Part shown: in pieces, positions 18,568 to 29,174 of the stretch
Layout: the number at the start of each line of letters is the position of its first letter
Position numbering within the stretch: the stretch's first letter is position 1
Source of the DNA: Francisella philomiragia subsp. philomiragia ATCC 25015
GTDB lineage: Bacteria > Pseudomonadota > Gammaproteobacteria > Francisellales > Francisellaceae
NCBI RefSeq assembly: GCF_000156715.1
Contig: NZ_DS999312.1
Span: 186,001-250,000, forward strand
Direction: 5' to 3'
Length of the DNA stretch: 64,000 nt
The notes under the pieces: generated by a model
The model's input: only the letters and a program-made list of their open reading frames with translations
What the model was told of the DNA's origin: nothing
Databases searched by the model: none
Made by a program: the position numbers and the translations under genes

Positions 18568-19872
18568 ATGAGTAGAGAACAGCAATTGATAGACTTGTTG
18601 TATAAAGAGGTTGTACCAGCTGAAGGGTGTACAGAGCCTGTGGCTTTGGCGTATTGTGCTGCAAAAACACGAGATGTGCTAGGACATATACCTGATAGGA
18701 TAGATGTTTTTGCTTCTGGTAATATGATAAAGAATGTAAAAAGCGTAACTGTGCCAAATAGTGGTGGAATGATTGGTATAGAAGCCTCTGTCGCGATGGG
18801 TACAATTGCTGGTAATGCAGCTAAAGAACTTATGGTTATTTCTGGGGTAACTAAAGCAGATCTTCCGAAAGTACAAGAGTATTTACAAAAAGATTGTATA
18901 AAAGTATTTAATGCATCCAAGCCTATAAAGCTATATATTCGTATAGAAGCGTATTACAAACAAGACAAGGTTATAGTAGAGTTCAAATATACGCATACAA
19001 ATATTACTTTAATCAAAAAGAATGATGAAATTATTTATGAAGTTGATGATGCAGATAATAAGAGCAATCTTGTTGATGAAATAATTTCTAAATTCTCAAT
19101 TAAAGAGATTTACAAAATTGCATCTCATTTAGATATATCTAAAATTAGTGATATGTTAGATAAAATTGTTAAAGATAATTCTAATATATCAAATGAGGGT
19201 TTGGTGCATCAATATGGTATCCAGACTGGTAGAAATATTCGTTCAGGTATCGATAATGGCTTTTATGGAGATGATATCCGTAATCGTGCTGCGGCAGCAG
19301 CATCAGCTGGTAGTGATGCAAGAATGGGAGGCTCGGCATTACCTGTGATGACAGCCGCTGGTAGTGGTAATATAGGGCTGACTTTATCATTACCACTTAT
19401 TGAGTTTGCAAAGTCAAAAGGCAAGTCTCAAGAAGAGCTATATCGCGCTTTATTCTTTGCTATTGTTTCAACAGTTTATATCAAATCAAGTATTGGTAGG
19501 CTATCAGCTCTATGTGGACCAACATGCGCATCTGCTGGTATTGCTGGTGGTTTAGCAATGATGCTAGACTTATCTGAGGATAAAGTTGAGAAATCTATCA
19601 TTAATGCTTTAGCAGGAATTATTGGTATTATGTGTGATGGTGCTAATTCATCATGCTCGATTAAGATAGCAAACTCAGTATATGCAGCATTTGATGCTGT
19701 GAATGCTGCAATGCTTGGTAATACGGTAACTCCACATGACGGTATTGTTGGTGATGATGTTGAAGATACAATCAAAAATATTGCAATCTTAGCTACTGGT
19801 AAAGGAATGAATGAAACAGATGATGCTATTTTGGGAGTAATGACAGGAAGATTGGCAGATATCTGTAAATAA
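18568..19872 (+). CDS. cyuA: L-cysteine desulfidase (CyuA/YhaM, UPF0597 family)
   Basis: The 434-residue protein matches the CyuA/YhaM family, related to the alpha part of iron-sulfur L-serine dehydratases. Cysteine-bearing motifs expected to hold the 4Fe-4S cluster are visible: [11 protein letters not shown] near residue 20, [13 protein letters not shown] around 310 and MCDGANSSC around 350. It would break L-cysteine down to pyruvate, ammonia and sulfide in the cytoplasm. A strong AAAGGAG precedes ATG 18568, directly after a 7-1-7 palindrome TAGATTT/AAATCTA (18538-18552). It lies between two related permeases. Annotation as a serine dehydratase is the main alternative. Confidence 0.88.
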   Translation: MSREQQLIDLLYKEVVPAEGCTEPVALAYCAAKTRDVLGHIPDRIDVFASGNMIKNVKSVTVPNSGGMIGIEASVAMGTIAGNAAKELMVISGVTKADLPKVQEYLQKDCIKVFNASKPIKLYIRIEAYYKQDKVIVEFKYTHTNITLIKKNDEIIYEVDDADNKSNLVDEIISKFSIKEIYKIASHLDISKISDMLDKIVKDNSNISNEGLVHQYGIQTGRNIRSGIDNGFYGDDIRNRAAAAASAGSDARMGGSALPVMTAAGSGNIGLTLSLPLIEFAKSKGKSQEELYRALFFAIVSTVYIKSSIGRLSALCGPTCASAGIAGGLAMMLDLSEDKVEKSIINALAGIIGIMCDGANSSCSIKIANSVYAAFDAVNAAMLGNTVTPHDGIVGDDVEDTIKNIAILATGKGMNETDDAILGVMTGRLADICK

Positions 19873-19971
19873 AAGCAGATTTTAATGACCCTAGGTTGCC
19901 GTATCTTTTATCAAAAAATATCTTTTATTTTATAAATTTTTCTAAATGAGAAACTAAATTATCTTTTTACT

Positions 19972-21231
19972 TTAAAGATATGCAGATAATAGTGGCGATA
20001 TACACAAAATGATTCCAACTAAAACTATATAGTAAACAGAAATAGTTTTATATTTTGCAAATCTATCTACCTTAAAAACAATATAGGCAGGTATTAAACA
20101 ACCTATGATACCAAATATAGGGCCGCACCATGGAACTAAATAAAAAATAGGTATTTTGAATATAATAGATAACCATGTTAATAGTATTATCAAAATAATA
20201 ATAGTTGCTTCTATTTGATTTGAAGAGAATTTGTTCTTATCAAAGAATTTTTTTGTGATATTTAATAGTACACCTCGTAATGACTCTCTCATTCCTGTTA
20301 AAATGCTCAAGAAAGCTGCTAAAATAGCACAAATATTTATAATTACTCCGAGTATTTGCAAAAATGTATTATGACTATAGATTTTTAAGAGTATTGAAAA
20401 TACAGATTGGTTGTGATTCTTGGCTAAAATTGCTTGATCTTGAGGAATAATTAAAGCCAAAGAAAGAACATAAAAAGAAACAATTATCAATAATGTAAAA
20501 AAAGCTATTTTCATAGTTCTTTGAGCTTTGTATTTTGCTAACTCATTATTCTTAGAGTATTGTTCTCTATATCCCATCACCATGGGACTTAATGATTGTA
20601 TAAATAATATGGTTGTTAAAGAAAATGGAATCATAATTATTGTTTTAGGTACAGCCTCCCAGCCTTTTGGATAAATATTCAGCTGAGAGAAGTTCCACTC
20701 AGGGATAACATATATAGCTGCAATAATAACAGAACATAGAAGTATAAGGGTTAGTAAAGTAGATGCTTTAAATAGTAGATTTTTACTTTTTGTTCCAATA
20801 GCTACTAAAATGATCATTAATATTAAGCTATAAACAGTGCTATTATCGAGTCTAATATTTATTATATTAAAGTGATATAGATAATCACTAAGAGCATTTG
20901 CTACTGTCTCAGCATAAACTATAGTCCATATGGACATCATTATGAAATACAAAAAACCAAGAACAATGCTCCATTTTTCACCTAATAGGTCTTTTATGGT
21001 TTCACTGTAGCATTTTGACTCCTTGGTATCAAATAGAGTGTTCATATACAGTTTTTGAAATAAAAAAATAGCAGGGTAGGCAAATAATGCAGATATTAAA
21101 TATATAAATATGCCAGATACTCCAACTGTAACTGGTACCAAAACTATACCAGCACCTAGAGCCATACCAAAGCTTATTACAAGCCAGCCCCAATCAAAAG
21201 AGTCAAAATTTTTTGAGTATAAAACAGACAC
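19972..21231 (-). CDS. Amino-acid permease of the HAAAP/SdaC-like family (copy 2)
   Basis: A 419-residue paralogue of the permease at 17166-18410, with about eleven helices. Shared landmarks include ISFGMALGAGIVLVPVTVGV at the N-terminus, IPFSLTTILFIQSLSPMVMGY in the middle and LVPWCGPIFGIIGCLIPAYIVFK near the end. The two copies are clearly diverged, so the duplication is old or they were acquired separately, and they may differ in substrate. It converges on cyuA, with 99 nt between ends. Confidence 0.85.
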   Translation of the reverse strand: MSVLYSKNFDSFDWGWLVISFGMALGAGIVLVPVTVGVSGIFIYLISALFAYPAIFLFQKLYMNTLFDTKESKCYSETIKDLLGEKWSIVLGFLYFIMMSIWTIVYAETVANALSDYLYHFNIINIRLDNSTVYSLILMIILVAIGTKSKNLLFKASTLLTLILLCSVIIAAIYVIPEWNFSQLNIYPKGWEAVPKTIIMIPFSLTTILFIQSLSPMVMGYREQYSKNNELAKYKAQRTMKIAFFTLLIIVSFYVLSLALIIPQDQAILAKNHNQSVFSILLKIYSHNTFLQILGVIINICAILAAFLSILTGMRESLRGVLLNITKKFFDKNKFSSNQIEATIIILIILLTWLSIIFKIPIFYLVPWCGPIFGIIGCLIPAYIVFKVDRFAKYKTISVYYIVLVGIILCISPLLSAYL

Positions 21232-21296
21232 TTAATCTTCCTTTAAGTTAAGTATTATTTTTAATTATACTCCTTATTTGTAAAGAGAGAAAAATA

Positions 21297-23180
21297 TTAT
21301 TCAATTTCAGCTTTATCACCATGATTTTCAAGCCAATCACGACGGTCTTTGGCTCTTTTTTTCGCCAAAAGCATATCTAAAATTTCAGCATCATCATACG
21401 TATTAGAGATTGTAAGCTGTAAAAGTCTTCTAGATGATACATCCATAGCTGATTCACGTAATTGGATAGGATTCATCTCGCCAAGACCCTTGAAACGCAT
21501 AATATTTATCTTACCTGTTAGTTTGGTATTCTCAGCTAAAATCTTTTCTTTTTCGTTTTCATCAAGAGCGTAAAAAGTATTCTTACCGATGTCAATTCTA
21601 AATAGTGGCGGTTGAGCAATATAAATGTGCCCATACTCGATAAGTTTTCTGAAATGTTTAAGAAACATGGCGCATAAAAGAGTTGCAATATGTAGACCAT
21701 CTGAGTCAGCATCAGCAAGGATACAAATCTTGTTGTATCTTAAGCCAGAAATATCATCACTATCTGGATCAACGCCAATTGCTGTAGCTATGTTATGAAC
21801 TTCTTGGGAGTTCATAATAGTATCTGCATCAAGCTCCCAACTATTTAGGATTTTACCTTTAAGAGGTAAGACAGCTTGAAAGTTTTTATCACGTGCTTGT
21901 TTAGCGGAGCCCCCAGCAGAGTCACCTTCTACTATAAAAAGTTCAGTCGAGTTTACATCAGAACTAATACAATCTGTAAGCTTACCAGGCAAGCGAATCG
22001 AAGTATTCATAATACGCTTACGAGTAGTTTTTTTATCAGCGTTAATTCTTTTTTGGGCAATGCTATTAATATTTTCGATGATTTGACGGGCTTCATCAGG
22101 ATTTTGATTTAGCCATATTGTTAGCAAATCTTTGACAGCTGTGGTTACAAATGAAGTCACATCTTTATTGGAGAGTTTTTCTTTTGTCTGGCCTGCAAAT
22201 TGAGGATTTGTTATCTTTACGGATATTACGTAATTTAACTTAGCAAATGAGTCGTTTGCTGTAATTTTGACATTCTTTATCCCAAGAGAATTTTTTTCAA
22301 TATAAGTTTTAATAGCTTCATAAACACCATTTTTAAGACCTGTAACATGTGTGCCATCTTGTGGTGTTGGAATTAGGTTAACATAACTGTTTTTGATACT
22401 TTCTAAAGGATCCTCACACCAGCAAAATACAGCATCTAAATAAGAATCACCATTTGAAAAATTATCTATCATAAAAGGCTCAAGAGGAAGAGTCTCAGCT
22501 TCTAATTTATGGTCAAGGTAACCTTTTAATCCTGTTTCAAAATGCCAAGAGATTCTTTCTTTTTTTATTTCATTTGAGTATTTAATTGTAAGTGCTTTGC
22601 AGAGTATTGCTTTAGCTTCTAAGAGATTTTTAAGAGCTTTAACGTTAACTTTGATATCATCAAAATATTTTTTATTAGGCCAAAATCTAATTTTAGTACC
22701 AGTATTTTTTTTACCAACGCTATCAATGATCTCTAAATCTTTAGTTTTTAGACCATCTTCAAAAGTTATTTGATAAACATTACCATCACGTTTGATTTCT
22801 GCTTCAAGTTTGCTTGATAAGGCATTGACAACAGAAACCCCAACTCCGTGAAGACCACCAGAGTGTGTATAGTTTTTGTTGCTGAATTTACCACCTGAAT
22901 GTAGTTTGGTCATAATAAGCTCGATACCCGACATTTTGTGCTCTGGATGGATATCTACAGGCATACCGCGACCATCATCAGCTACTTCGATACTATTATC
23001 ATCATATAAGGTGATATTTATTTTACTAGCATATCCAGCTAAAACTTCGTCAACACTATTATCAACAATTTCTTGTATAAGATGGTTTGGGTTTTCGGTA
23101 TTAGTGTACATACCAGGTCTTTTCTTTACAGGATCTAAACCAGTAAGAACTTCGATAGATTTAGCATTATAGTTTTGCAT
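21297..23180 (-). CDS. parE: DNA topoisomerase IV subunit B
   Basis: ParE is the ATPase subunit of topoisomerase IV, which unlinks daughter chromosomes. The 627-residue length fits ParE rather than the longer GyrB. Visible are the GHKL ATPase motifs QEIVDNSVDE (E37, N41) and DDGRGMPVD, the HSGGLHGVGVSVVNALS segment, and the TOPRIM motifs IVEGDSAGGSAKQARD and LADADSDG. The C-terminal MRFKGLGEMNP signature is present. ParC is not in this window. Confidence 0.96.
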   Translation of the reverse strand: MQNYNAKSIEVLTGLDPVKKRPGMYTNTENPNHLIQEIVDNSVDEVLAGYASKINITLYDDNSIEVADDGRGMPVDIHPEHKMSGIELIMTKLHSGGKFSNKNYTHSGGLHGVGVSVVNALSSKLEAEIKRDGNVYQITFEDGLKTKDLEIIDSVGKKNTGTKIRFWPNKKYFDDIKVNVKALKNLLEAKAILCKALTIKYSNEIKKERISWHFETGLKGYLDHKLEAETLPLEPFMIDNFSNGDSYLDAVFCWCEDPLESIKNSYVNLIPTPQDGTHVTGLKNGVYEAIKTYIEKNSLGIKNVKITANDSFAKLNYVISVKITNPQFAGQTKEKLSNKDVTSFVTTAVKDLLTIWLNQNPDEARQIIENINSIAQKRINADKKTTRKRIMNTSIRLPGKLTDCISSDVNSTELFIVEGDSAGGSAKQARDKNFQAVLPLKGKILNSWELDADTIMNSQEVHNIATAIGVDPDSDDISGLRYNKICILADADSDGLHIATLLCAMFLKHFRKLIEYGHIYIAQPPLFRIDIGKNTFYALDENEKEKILAENTKLTGKINIMRFKGLGEMNPIQLRESAMDVSSRRLLQLTISNTYDDAEILDMLLAKKRAKDRRDWLENHGDKAEIE

Positions 23181-23277
23181 TTATAAATTTTTAGATATTT
23201 GAAATATATTATTTAAAGTAGATTCTATCATATAATCATTTTAATTCGTAAACCTAAGGCATAAAGGTCCTTGATAT

Positions 23278-24459
23278 TTACTTTTTGAGGAAATAGCAGC
23301 TGTAAGGAAAAAATATTATTAGTCCAATAAGTGGTAGCAATACAAAAGCAAAAGCTAAAGTAAATTCACTACCAAAATCAATTTGACTAATTACAGCAGT
23401 AGTTATTGAAGCAATTCCCATCTGCATAAAACCCATAACTGAAGATGCTGCTCCAGCAGTAGTAGTAAAGTTCTCTAATGCTATTGGTGTTAATAAGGGC
23501 ACACTAAATGATACACCTATAAATGTCAGAGAAAGAACACCTGTTAAAGCTACAGATAGAGTTAATCCTGTTAATTTATGGAATGCATAAATAAAGAGTA
23601 ATCCTGATATTAAAGTACAAAACATACCAAAATTAACTAGATGCTTATAAGCTATTACACGACTTAGCTTTGAGCATATAATTGATCCTAATACTACAGC
23701 AGTAACCATAATTGTAAGTAGATATAAGAAATTAGCTTTTTCAAGCTTTAAAATATTTATAAAAATATCCGGAGCTGTAACTAAACAGGCGTATATCACA
23801 CTAATATTTATTCCTAATACAAAGGTTGCAAAGAAGAATTGATGATCCTTGAAAAGGGAAAAGTAATTCTTAAAGAAGGATCTCAGGGTTAGTGCATCTA
23901 TATTTTTTTCTTTTACTGTTTCTGGAAAAAAAACAGTTACTTGAATAAATAAAAATGTAGCTGCGACTAATAATATCCAGAATATCAGGTTAGGACTAAG
24001 GAAAACTCCTAGAATAGCACCAAATGCAGGAGCTAAAGCAAAAGCAATATTCATAATAGCAAATATAGCGCCTTGCTCACTAACTTTAAAAGCATCTTTG
24101 ACGGCAACTGTTGCTATTACACCGCCAGCAGCAGCACCAAATCCCTGAAGTAGTCTTGCATAAATTAGAGTGTCAATATTTGTGCTGAGTAGACATATTA
24201 TTGAACTAATGATAAAAAAGCCTGACCCCACTAACATTACAGGCTTACGTCCAAACCTATCTGAAAAAGGACCGTATAAAAGCTGGCTAACTGAATAACC
24301 AAGTAGGTAAGATGTTATAGTTAGTTGTACATGAGGATAGTCTGTGCCTAAAATAGTTTTGATTTCTGGTAAAGCAGGAGCATAAATAGTGTCACCAAAA
24401 GGTCCCAAAGAGACCATTAGAATCAAAATGAAAATCGATGGACGTATACCTTTATACAT
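23278..24459 (-). CDS. Bcr/CflA-type MFS drug-efflux transporter
   Basis: The 393-residue protein has twelve hydrophobic helices and the MFS loop 2-3 motif YGPFSDRFGRKPVMLVG, preceded by the DTIYAPALPEI segment typical of the Bcr/CflA branch of 12-TM multidrug exporters. Its start codon overlaps the bamB stop by one base (TAATG), so it is translated behind bamB. A second transporter of the same branch lies at 62102-63298. The substrate is not predictable. Confidence 0.88.
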   Translation of the reverse strand: MYKGIRPSIFILILMVSLGPFGDTIYAPALPEIKTILGTDYPHVQLTITSYLLGYSVSQLLYGPFSDRFGRKPVMLVGSGFFIISSIICLLSTNIDTLIYARLLQGFGAAAGGVIATVAVKDAFKVSEQGAIFAIMNIAFALAPAFGAILGVFLSPNLIFWILLVAATFLFIQVTVFFPETVKEKNIDALTLRSFFKNYFSLFKDHQFFFATFVLGINISVIYACLVTAPDIFINILKLEKANFLYLLTIMVTAVVLGSIICSKLSRVIAYKHLVNFGMFCTLISGLLFIYAFHKLTGLTLSVALTGVLSLTFIGVSFSVPLLTPIALENFTTTAGAASSVMGFMQMGIASITTAVISQIDFGSEFTLAFAFVLLPLIGLIIFFPYSCYFLKK

Positions 24460-26018
24460 TAGTCAGAACCACTCTTACTAAAGTCACCAACTATTATGGT
24501 GGCAGTTTTACCTTTTGGTATAGGGGTTGTGTTATTTGATGTCACAACACCCTCAGCTATCGAAGAGTCAGAGTTTTGTGCTTCTGAATTTGTACTGTTG
24601 CTCGAACTTGGTAAATTTTGATTAGTTGAGTTCGATATATCTGTATTATTAGCTTCTGCTACAACAGCTGCAGTTGTCGCTGCTGAGCCAGTACTGTTTT
24701 TAGACTTGTCAGAGTCAACTTCTTTGCTAGATAGATCTTTTGGTGTATTTTCCATAGGAGCCGATTTTGGTTGTTCTAGAGGATAAATAACCTTAACGTT
24801 TTGACCTCGGTCGACTTTATAGTCACCTAGTATATTTTCATAAATAACTCTATCACTATGAGCATCAACTAAATATGTAGTACCACTATCAGCTTCTACA
24901 AGTATACCTTTTTCAGTTGGAACTAATTGTCCTGAAATTCCATAGTCAAAAAAGTCGCTTTTAGGAGTAAGTTTATATCTACCTAAGTAATCTCCATTCA
25001 GCGAGTTGAAAAAGTGTAAATAACCTTGATAATCAGCGACTACAATCAATCCTTTATAATATATAGGAGCAGTTATTTTGCGCCACTCTAGTATATTTTG
25101 TGTCCAAACCGTATCTCCAGTTTGGATATCGTATGCTTTAAGCTCACTATTAGCTTGTACTGTGAAAATCACACCATTATTAATAGCCATATTATTAATT
25201 ATAGAAGCTTTTTTTGCCCAAAGCATTTTTCCGGTATCTCTATCTAGAGCAACAATAGCACCTTGATAGGCACCAAATATAAGATAGTTACCATATAACA
25301 TTGGATTTGATGTGATATCTACCATCTTATCAGCAGGTGAAGAACCATGGGCAATAGCAATTGGTAAGTTGATAGTTCTATCACCATTGTCTAGAGTAAA
25401 GCCTAGTACTGTACCAAAAGCAGACCCTACCATCACAGTGTCATTAAGTATAATAGGAGATGAGTCACTTGGTAGTGTTATCTCAGGAATATTGTTTGTT
25501 ACATTCCATATTTTTGCACCGTTGGTGGCATCAAAAGAAGTCACAGAACCATCGTGAGTATGGGTATATAAATGGTTGCTATATATTGTTGGTTGAGAAA
25601 AGATACTACTTGGAGCATCTGTCCGCCATAGTATTTGACCATCTTTTTGATCAACAGCTGTTAAAGTTCCTTTTATAGAACCAAATATTACCGCGTTAGC
25701 TATAGTACTTGGTTGAGATGATAGAATGGTACCAGTATCATGTTTCCAAATTATTTTACCATTTGCAATTGCTAAACCATAAGCCATACCATTTTGATTA
25801 GGAACAAATACCATATCATTGGCATAAGCAGGGGAAACATTATAGATTGGTAAACCGCCATTACCATTACCCGTAGATCTGCTCCATTTAACTTTCACCT
25901 TAGCCTCCTTAGGAGGTTTTTCAGCTAATGGTGTGGGTGGTGGGACATTACTCTCAGAACAACTAGCGACTAATAATGATAGTAGCAAAGGAGTTGTTAA
26001 TAAAAATAATTTTTTCAT
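24459..26018 (-). CDS. bamB: Outer-membrane assembly lipoprotein BamB with long Ser/Asn-rich C-terminal tail
   Basis: BamB is a beta-propeller lipoprotein of the BAM complex, which inserts outer-membrane proteins. The N-terminus is a lipoprotein signal with lipobox LVASC (lipidated Cys20). Repeated PQQ-like blades follow, such as IIWKHDTGTIL, GQILWRTDAPS, GAKIWNVT and GKMLWAKKAS. At 519 residues it is longer than E. coli BamB (about 390), because residues about 420-519 form a low-complexity Ser/Asn/Thr/Ala-rich tail. It sits directly behind yfgM (2-nt gap), the order seen in other gammaproteobacteria; der is absent. Confidence 0.93.
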   Translation of the reverse strand: MKKLFLLTTPLLLSLLVASCSESNVPPPTPLAEKPPKEAKVKVKWSRSTGNGNGGLPIYNVSPAYANDMVFVPNQNGMAYGLAIANGKIIWKHDTGTILSSQPSTIANAVIFGSIKGTLTAVDQKDGQILWRTDAPSSIFSQPTIYSNHLYTHTHDGSVTSFDATNGAKIWNVTNNIPEITLPSDSSPIILNDTVMVGSAFGTVLGFTLDNGDRTINLPIAIAHGSSPADKMVDITSNPMLYGNYLIFGAYQGAIVALDRDTGKMLWAKKASIINNMAINNGVIFTVQANSELKAYDIQTGDTVWTQNILEWRKITAPIYYKGLIVVADYQGYLHFFNSLNGDYLGRYKLTPKSDFFDYGISGQLVPTEKGILVEADSGTTYLVDAHSDRVIYENILGDYKVDRGQNVKVIYPLEQPKSAPMENTPKDLSSKEVDSDKSKNSTGSAATTAAVVAEANNTDISNSTNQNLPSSSNSTNSEAQNSDSSIAEGVVTSNNTTPIPKGKTATIIVGDFSKSGSD

Positions 26019-26020
26019 GA

Positions 26021-26659
26021 TTATTTAGCGTTATTTATAAGTTGGGTAATTATTTGTTTGAATTCAGCTGAGCTGTTAGGATCTTGTAGAGCTTTCTTCC
26101 AAGCATCTAATGCTTTATCCTTATCTTTTTTCTCGCTATAAGCTTCGCCTAATAGCGTTAGTGGATATGCATTGCTATTTAGAGAGCTAATACTTTGAAG
26201 AATAGAGATAGCTTTATCAGGGTTGTTACTTGATATATAAAGCTTAGCAAGCCTAACTTTTGTAATGTCTGTTAAGCTATCATTAGGGTTGCTTTGGACA
26301 CTCTGTTGCAATACATCAATAGCTTTAGGTAGGTTGGATAAATTAACATTAAAACTCTTGGTATCTAAATCAGTAGGAGCCATATATAAATCAGCTAATT
26401 GCCAACTAGCAAATATGCCAAAGCTAGTATCAGGGTAGTTTTTTGTAACTTCTTCAAATTTAGCTATTTTTACACTTGTAGGTGATTTAGGGTTTTCATT
26501 TGCAATTAGTGCTCTTTGGTAAATATCTGATGCTTCAAACATGCGTTTTTCATTATCAGAGTTATAAAACTGTAAAATTATAGTACAAATGATAGCTACA
26601 ACTATTATACCTACTATCGTATATAGGGCTTGACTTTGTTTTTTAGATAAATTTTTCAT
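26021..26659 (-). CDS. YfgM-like TPR protein, periplasmic chaperone network and Sec translocon partner
   Basis: The 212-residue protein has one N-terminal transmembrane helix (about 12-31) after a basic start, then a periplasmic region of tetratricopeptide-like repeats (for example NNPDKAISILQSISS and KDKALDAWKKALQ). This is the build of YfgM, the ancillary SecYEG subunit, and the position directly upstream of bamB agrees with the conserved yfgM-bamB order. Sequence divergence is large, so the call rests on architecture and context together. Confidence 0.8.
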   Translation of the reverse strand: MKNLSKKQSQALYTIVGIIVVAIICTIILQFYNSDNEKRMFEASDIYQRALIANENPKSPTSVKIAKFEEVTKNYPDTSFGIFASWQLADLYMAPTDLDTKSFNVNLSNLPKAIDVLQQSVQSNPNDSLTDITKVRLAKLYISSNNPDKAISILQSISSLNSNAYPLTLLGEAYSEKKDKDKALDAWKKALQDPNSSAEFKQIITQLINNAK

Positions 26660-26843
26660 GGTTATTGACGTCTACAAATTAAATTTGTTTATAGTAAACT
26701 TACAACATCTTAACATAAAAGTTGCCAACGTTCTAAGTTTATTAGTTAGATTTAGAATGTAATGTTTCGGTCTTTTATGCTAAAATATGATTTTGTTTTC
26801 CTGAGTTTAATCAGTAATTATTACGTTTAAAAATTATTTGAAT

Positions 26844-28088
26844 ATGGCATTAATATCTTTAGCAATTGATTATAAAAAATCCCCAATAGAAGTTCGTAGT
26901 GAGTTTGCACTTTCAGGGCTTGATGTGTCGATGTTATATAAGTCAATACTAGCTATAGATAATGTTGTTCATGCTGTGATTTTGTCAACATGTAATCGGA
27001 CTGAAGTATATCTTGAAATAACAGATTTAAGAGTTGTCGATGATATTTTGGCTTGGTGGCAAAGTTATGTTAGAAATCCAGAATTTAAAATAAGAGATTA
27101 CTTTAAATTACGTCAAGGTACCGAAGTAATCATGCATTTGATGAAACTAGCATGTGGTTTGGAATCTATGGTTTTAGGAGAACCTCAGATATTAGGTCAG
27201 GTTAAAGATTCATATACTCTTAGTAAAAAAAATCATGCTATAGGTAAGGAATTAGATAGAGTCTTCCAGAAGGTTTTTGCTACAGCTAAAAAAGTTCGTA
27301 GTGAAACAAGAATCGGTCACTGTCCTGTATCAGTAGCATTTTCAGCAATTACTTTAGCTAAGAAACAGTTAGACAATATTTCTACTAAAAATGTGCTTAT
27401 AATAGGTGCTGGTCAAACAGGAGAGCTTTTATTTCGCCATGTGACGGCTCTTAATCCTAAACATATTATGTTAGCTAATAGAACAATAGAAAAAGCCGAA
27501 AAAATTACATCTACCTTTAATAATGCTAGTGCATATTACTTGGCAGATTTGCCTAAATTAATTAAAAAAGCGGATATTATAATTGCTGCAGTTAATGTTA
27601 CTGAGTACATAGTCAAATGTGAAGATGTAGGAGAAAAGCCAAGAGTTTTCATTGATATTTCTATACCACAGGCATTAGATCCTAAATTAGGAGATCTAGA
27701 ACAGAATGCTTATTATTGTGTTGATGACATTAATACAGTAATAGAAGGTAATAAGGATAAAAGGAAACATGAGAGCTCAAGAGCTCAAAAAATTATTGTA
27801 AAATCACTAGAAGATTATCTAGAAAAAGAAAAAGCAATTATTTCAAATAGTGCTATTAAGGAACTATTTCAAAAGGCGGATGGTTTAGTGGATTTATCAT
27901 TAGAAAAAAGCTTAGCGAAAATAAGAAATGGTAAAGATCCTGAAGAAGTGCTTAAAAGATTTGCTTATGAAATTAAAAAGAAAGTATTACACTATCCTGT
28001 GGTCGGTATGAAAGAGGCTTCAAAGCAGGGTAGAAGTGATTGTTTGGTATGTATGAAACGAATGTTTGGTTTAAATGTGGAAAAATAA
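26844..28088 (+). CDS. hemA: Glutamyl-tRNA reductase
   Basis: HemA reduces glutamyl-tRNA to glutamate-1-semialdehyde, the first step of the C5 route to haem. I prefer ATG 26844 (MALISLAIDYKKSP) over the in-frame TTG two codons upstream, because it matches the family N-terminus and puts the catalytic cysteine of LSTCNRTEVY at residue 50. GLESMVLGEPQILGQVK and the NADPH-binding IIGAGQTGELLFRH segment are present, as is the C-terminal dimerisation region. The length is 414 residues. It opens a hemA-prfA-prmC run with no gap before prfA. Confidence 0.96.
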   Translation: MALISLAIDYKKSPIEVRSEFALSGLDVSMLYKSILAIDNVVHAVILSTCNRTEVYLEITDLRVVDDILAWWQSYVRNPEFKIRDYFKLRQGTEVIMHLMKLACGLESMVLGEPQILGQVKDSYTLSKKNHAIGKELDRVFQKVFATAKKVRSETRIGHCPVSVAFSAITLAKKQLDNISTKNVLIIGAGQTGELLFRHVTALNPKHIMLANRTIEKAEKITSTFNNASAYYLADLPKLIKKADIIIAAVNVTEYIVKCEDVGEKPRVFIDISIPQALDPKLGDLEQNAYYCVDDINTVIEGNKDKRKHESSRAQKIIVKSLEDYLEKEKAIISNSAIKELFQKADGLVDLSLEKSLAKIRNGKDPEEVLKRFAYEIKKKVLHYPVVGMKEASKQGRSDCLVCMKRMFGLNVEK

Positions 28089-29174
28089 ATGAAAGATTCT
28101 ATTAAAGCAAAACTGCAAAGTTTGATAGAAAGACATGAAGAAGTTAGTGCATTGTTAGGTGAAGCTAATGTTATTTCTGATCAGAATAAGTTTAGAGACT
28201 TATCAAAAGAATATTCTCATCTTGAGCCTATTGTTAAGGCATTTAAAGAATACACTCAAGCTCTTGAAGATAAAGAAGCCGCCTATGAAATGCTTAATGA
28301 GAAAGATGCAGAGCTAGTTGAAATGGCAAAAGAAGAATTAAAGTCAGCTAATGAGTCAATTGAGAGACTTGAAGATGAATTACAGATACTTCTTTTACCA
28401 CGTGATCCAAATGATGATGCTAATATTTTCTTAGAGATTCGTGCTGGAACTGGTGGTGATGAAGCATCAATATTCTCCGGTGATTTGTTTAAGATGTATT
28501 CAAAATACGCTGAGCAAAGAGGCTGGAAAATTGAAGTCGTTTCAGCTAGTGAAGGTGAGCATGGTGGTTACAAAGAGATTATCTCAAGGATATACGGCGA
28601 TGGCGTATATTCACAATTAAAATTTGAATCTGGTGCTCATAGAGTACAAAGAGTACCTGCTACAGAGTCACAAGGTAGAATTCATACTTCAGCATGTACT
28701 GTTGCGGTTATGCCTGAAGCTGATGAGGTTGAGGGAATTGATATTAATCCTGCTGATATTAAAGTGGATACTTTTAGAGCATCAGGTGCTGGAGGGCAGC
28801 ACGTCAATAAAACTGACTCAGCGATTAGAATTACACATATCCCAACAGGTGTGGTTGTTGAATGCCAAGATCAAAGATCACAGCATAAAAATCGTGCAGC
28901 TGCAATGTCAATGCTTAAGTCAAAACTTCTACAAGCAGAGATTGATAAACAACAAAAAGAGCAATCTGATACACGTAAGAATCTAGTAGGTAGTGGTGAT
29001 AGATCTGAGAGAATTAGAACGTATAACTATCCTCAAGGTAGAGTTACTGACCATCGTATTAACTTAACTCTTTATAAACTTGATGAGGTTATGGAAGGAA
29101 GTTTAGATAGTATTATCCAGCCACTAATTTTAGAGCATCAAGCTGATCTTCTAGCAACTATGTCAGATGAGTAA
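28089..29174 (+). CDS. prfA: Peptide chain release factor 1
   Basis: RF1 reads UAA and UAG and triggers peptide release. The 361-residue protein carries the PAT tripeptide ([18 protein letters not shown]) that reads the stop codon and the GGQ motif ([15 protein letters not shown]), whose Gln is the target of PrmC. The ATG at 28089 follows the hemA stop directly. The last 8 nt overlap the start of prmC, coupling enzyme and substrate. Confidence 0.98.
   Translation: MKDSIKAKLQSLIERHEEVSALLGEANVISDQNKFRDLSKEYSHLEPIVKAFKEYTQALEDKEAAYEMLNEKDAELVEMAKEELKSANESIERLEDELQILLLPRDPNDDANIFLEIRAGTGGDEASIFSGDLFKMYSKYAEQRGWKIEVVSASEGEHGGYKEIISRIYGDGVYSQLKFESGAHRVQRVPATESQGRIHTSACTVAVMPEADEVEGIDINPADIKVDTFRASGAGGQHVNKTDSAIRITHIPTGVVVECQDQRSQHKNRAAAMSMLKSKLLQAEIDKQQKEQSDTRKNLVGSGDRSERIRTYNYPQGRVTDHRINLTLYKLDEVMEGSLDSIIQPLILEHQADLLATMSDE

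Noticed and set aside
24540-24760. Direct repeats in the bamB 3' region
   Set aside because: The repetition is codon-level low complexity (Ser/Asn/Thr) without a fixed unit, so it is treated as a protein tail and not as a DNA repeat.
26838-26843. TTG start for hemA
   Set aside because: ATG 26844 gives the family N-terminus and places the catalytic Cys at residue 50; neither has a clear ribosome site.
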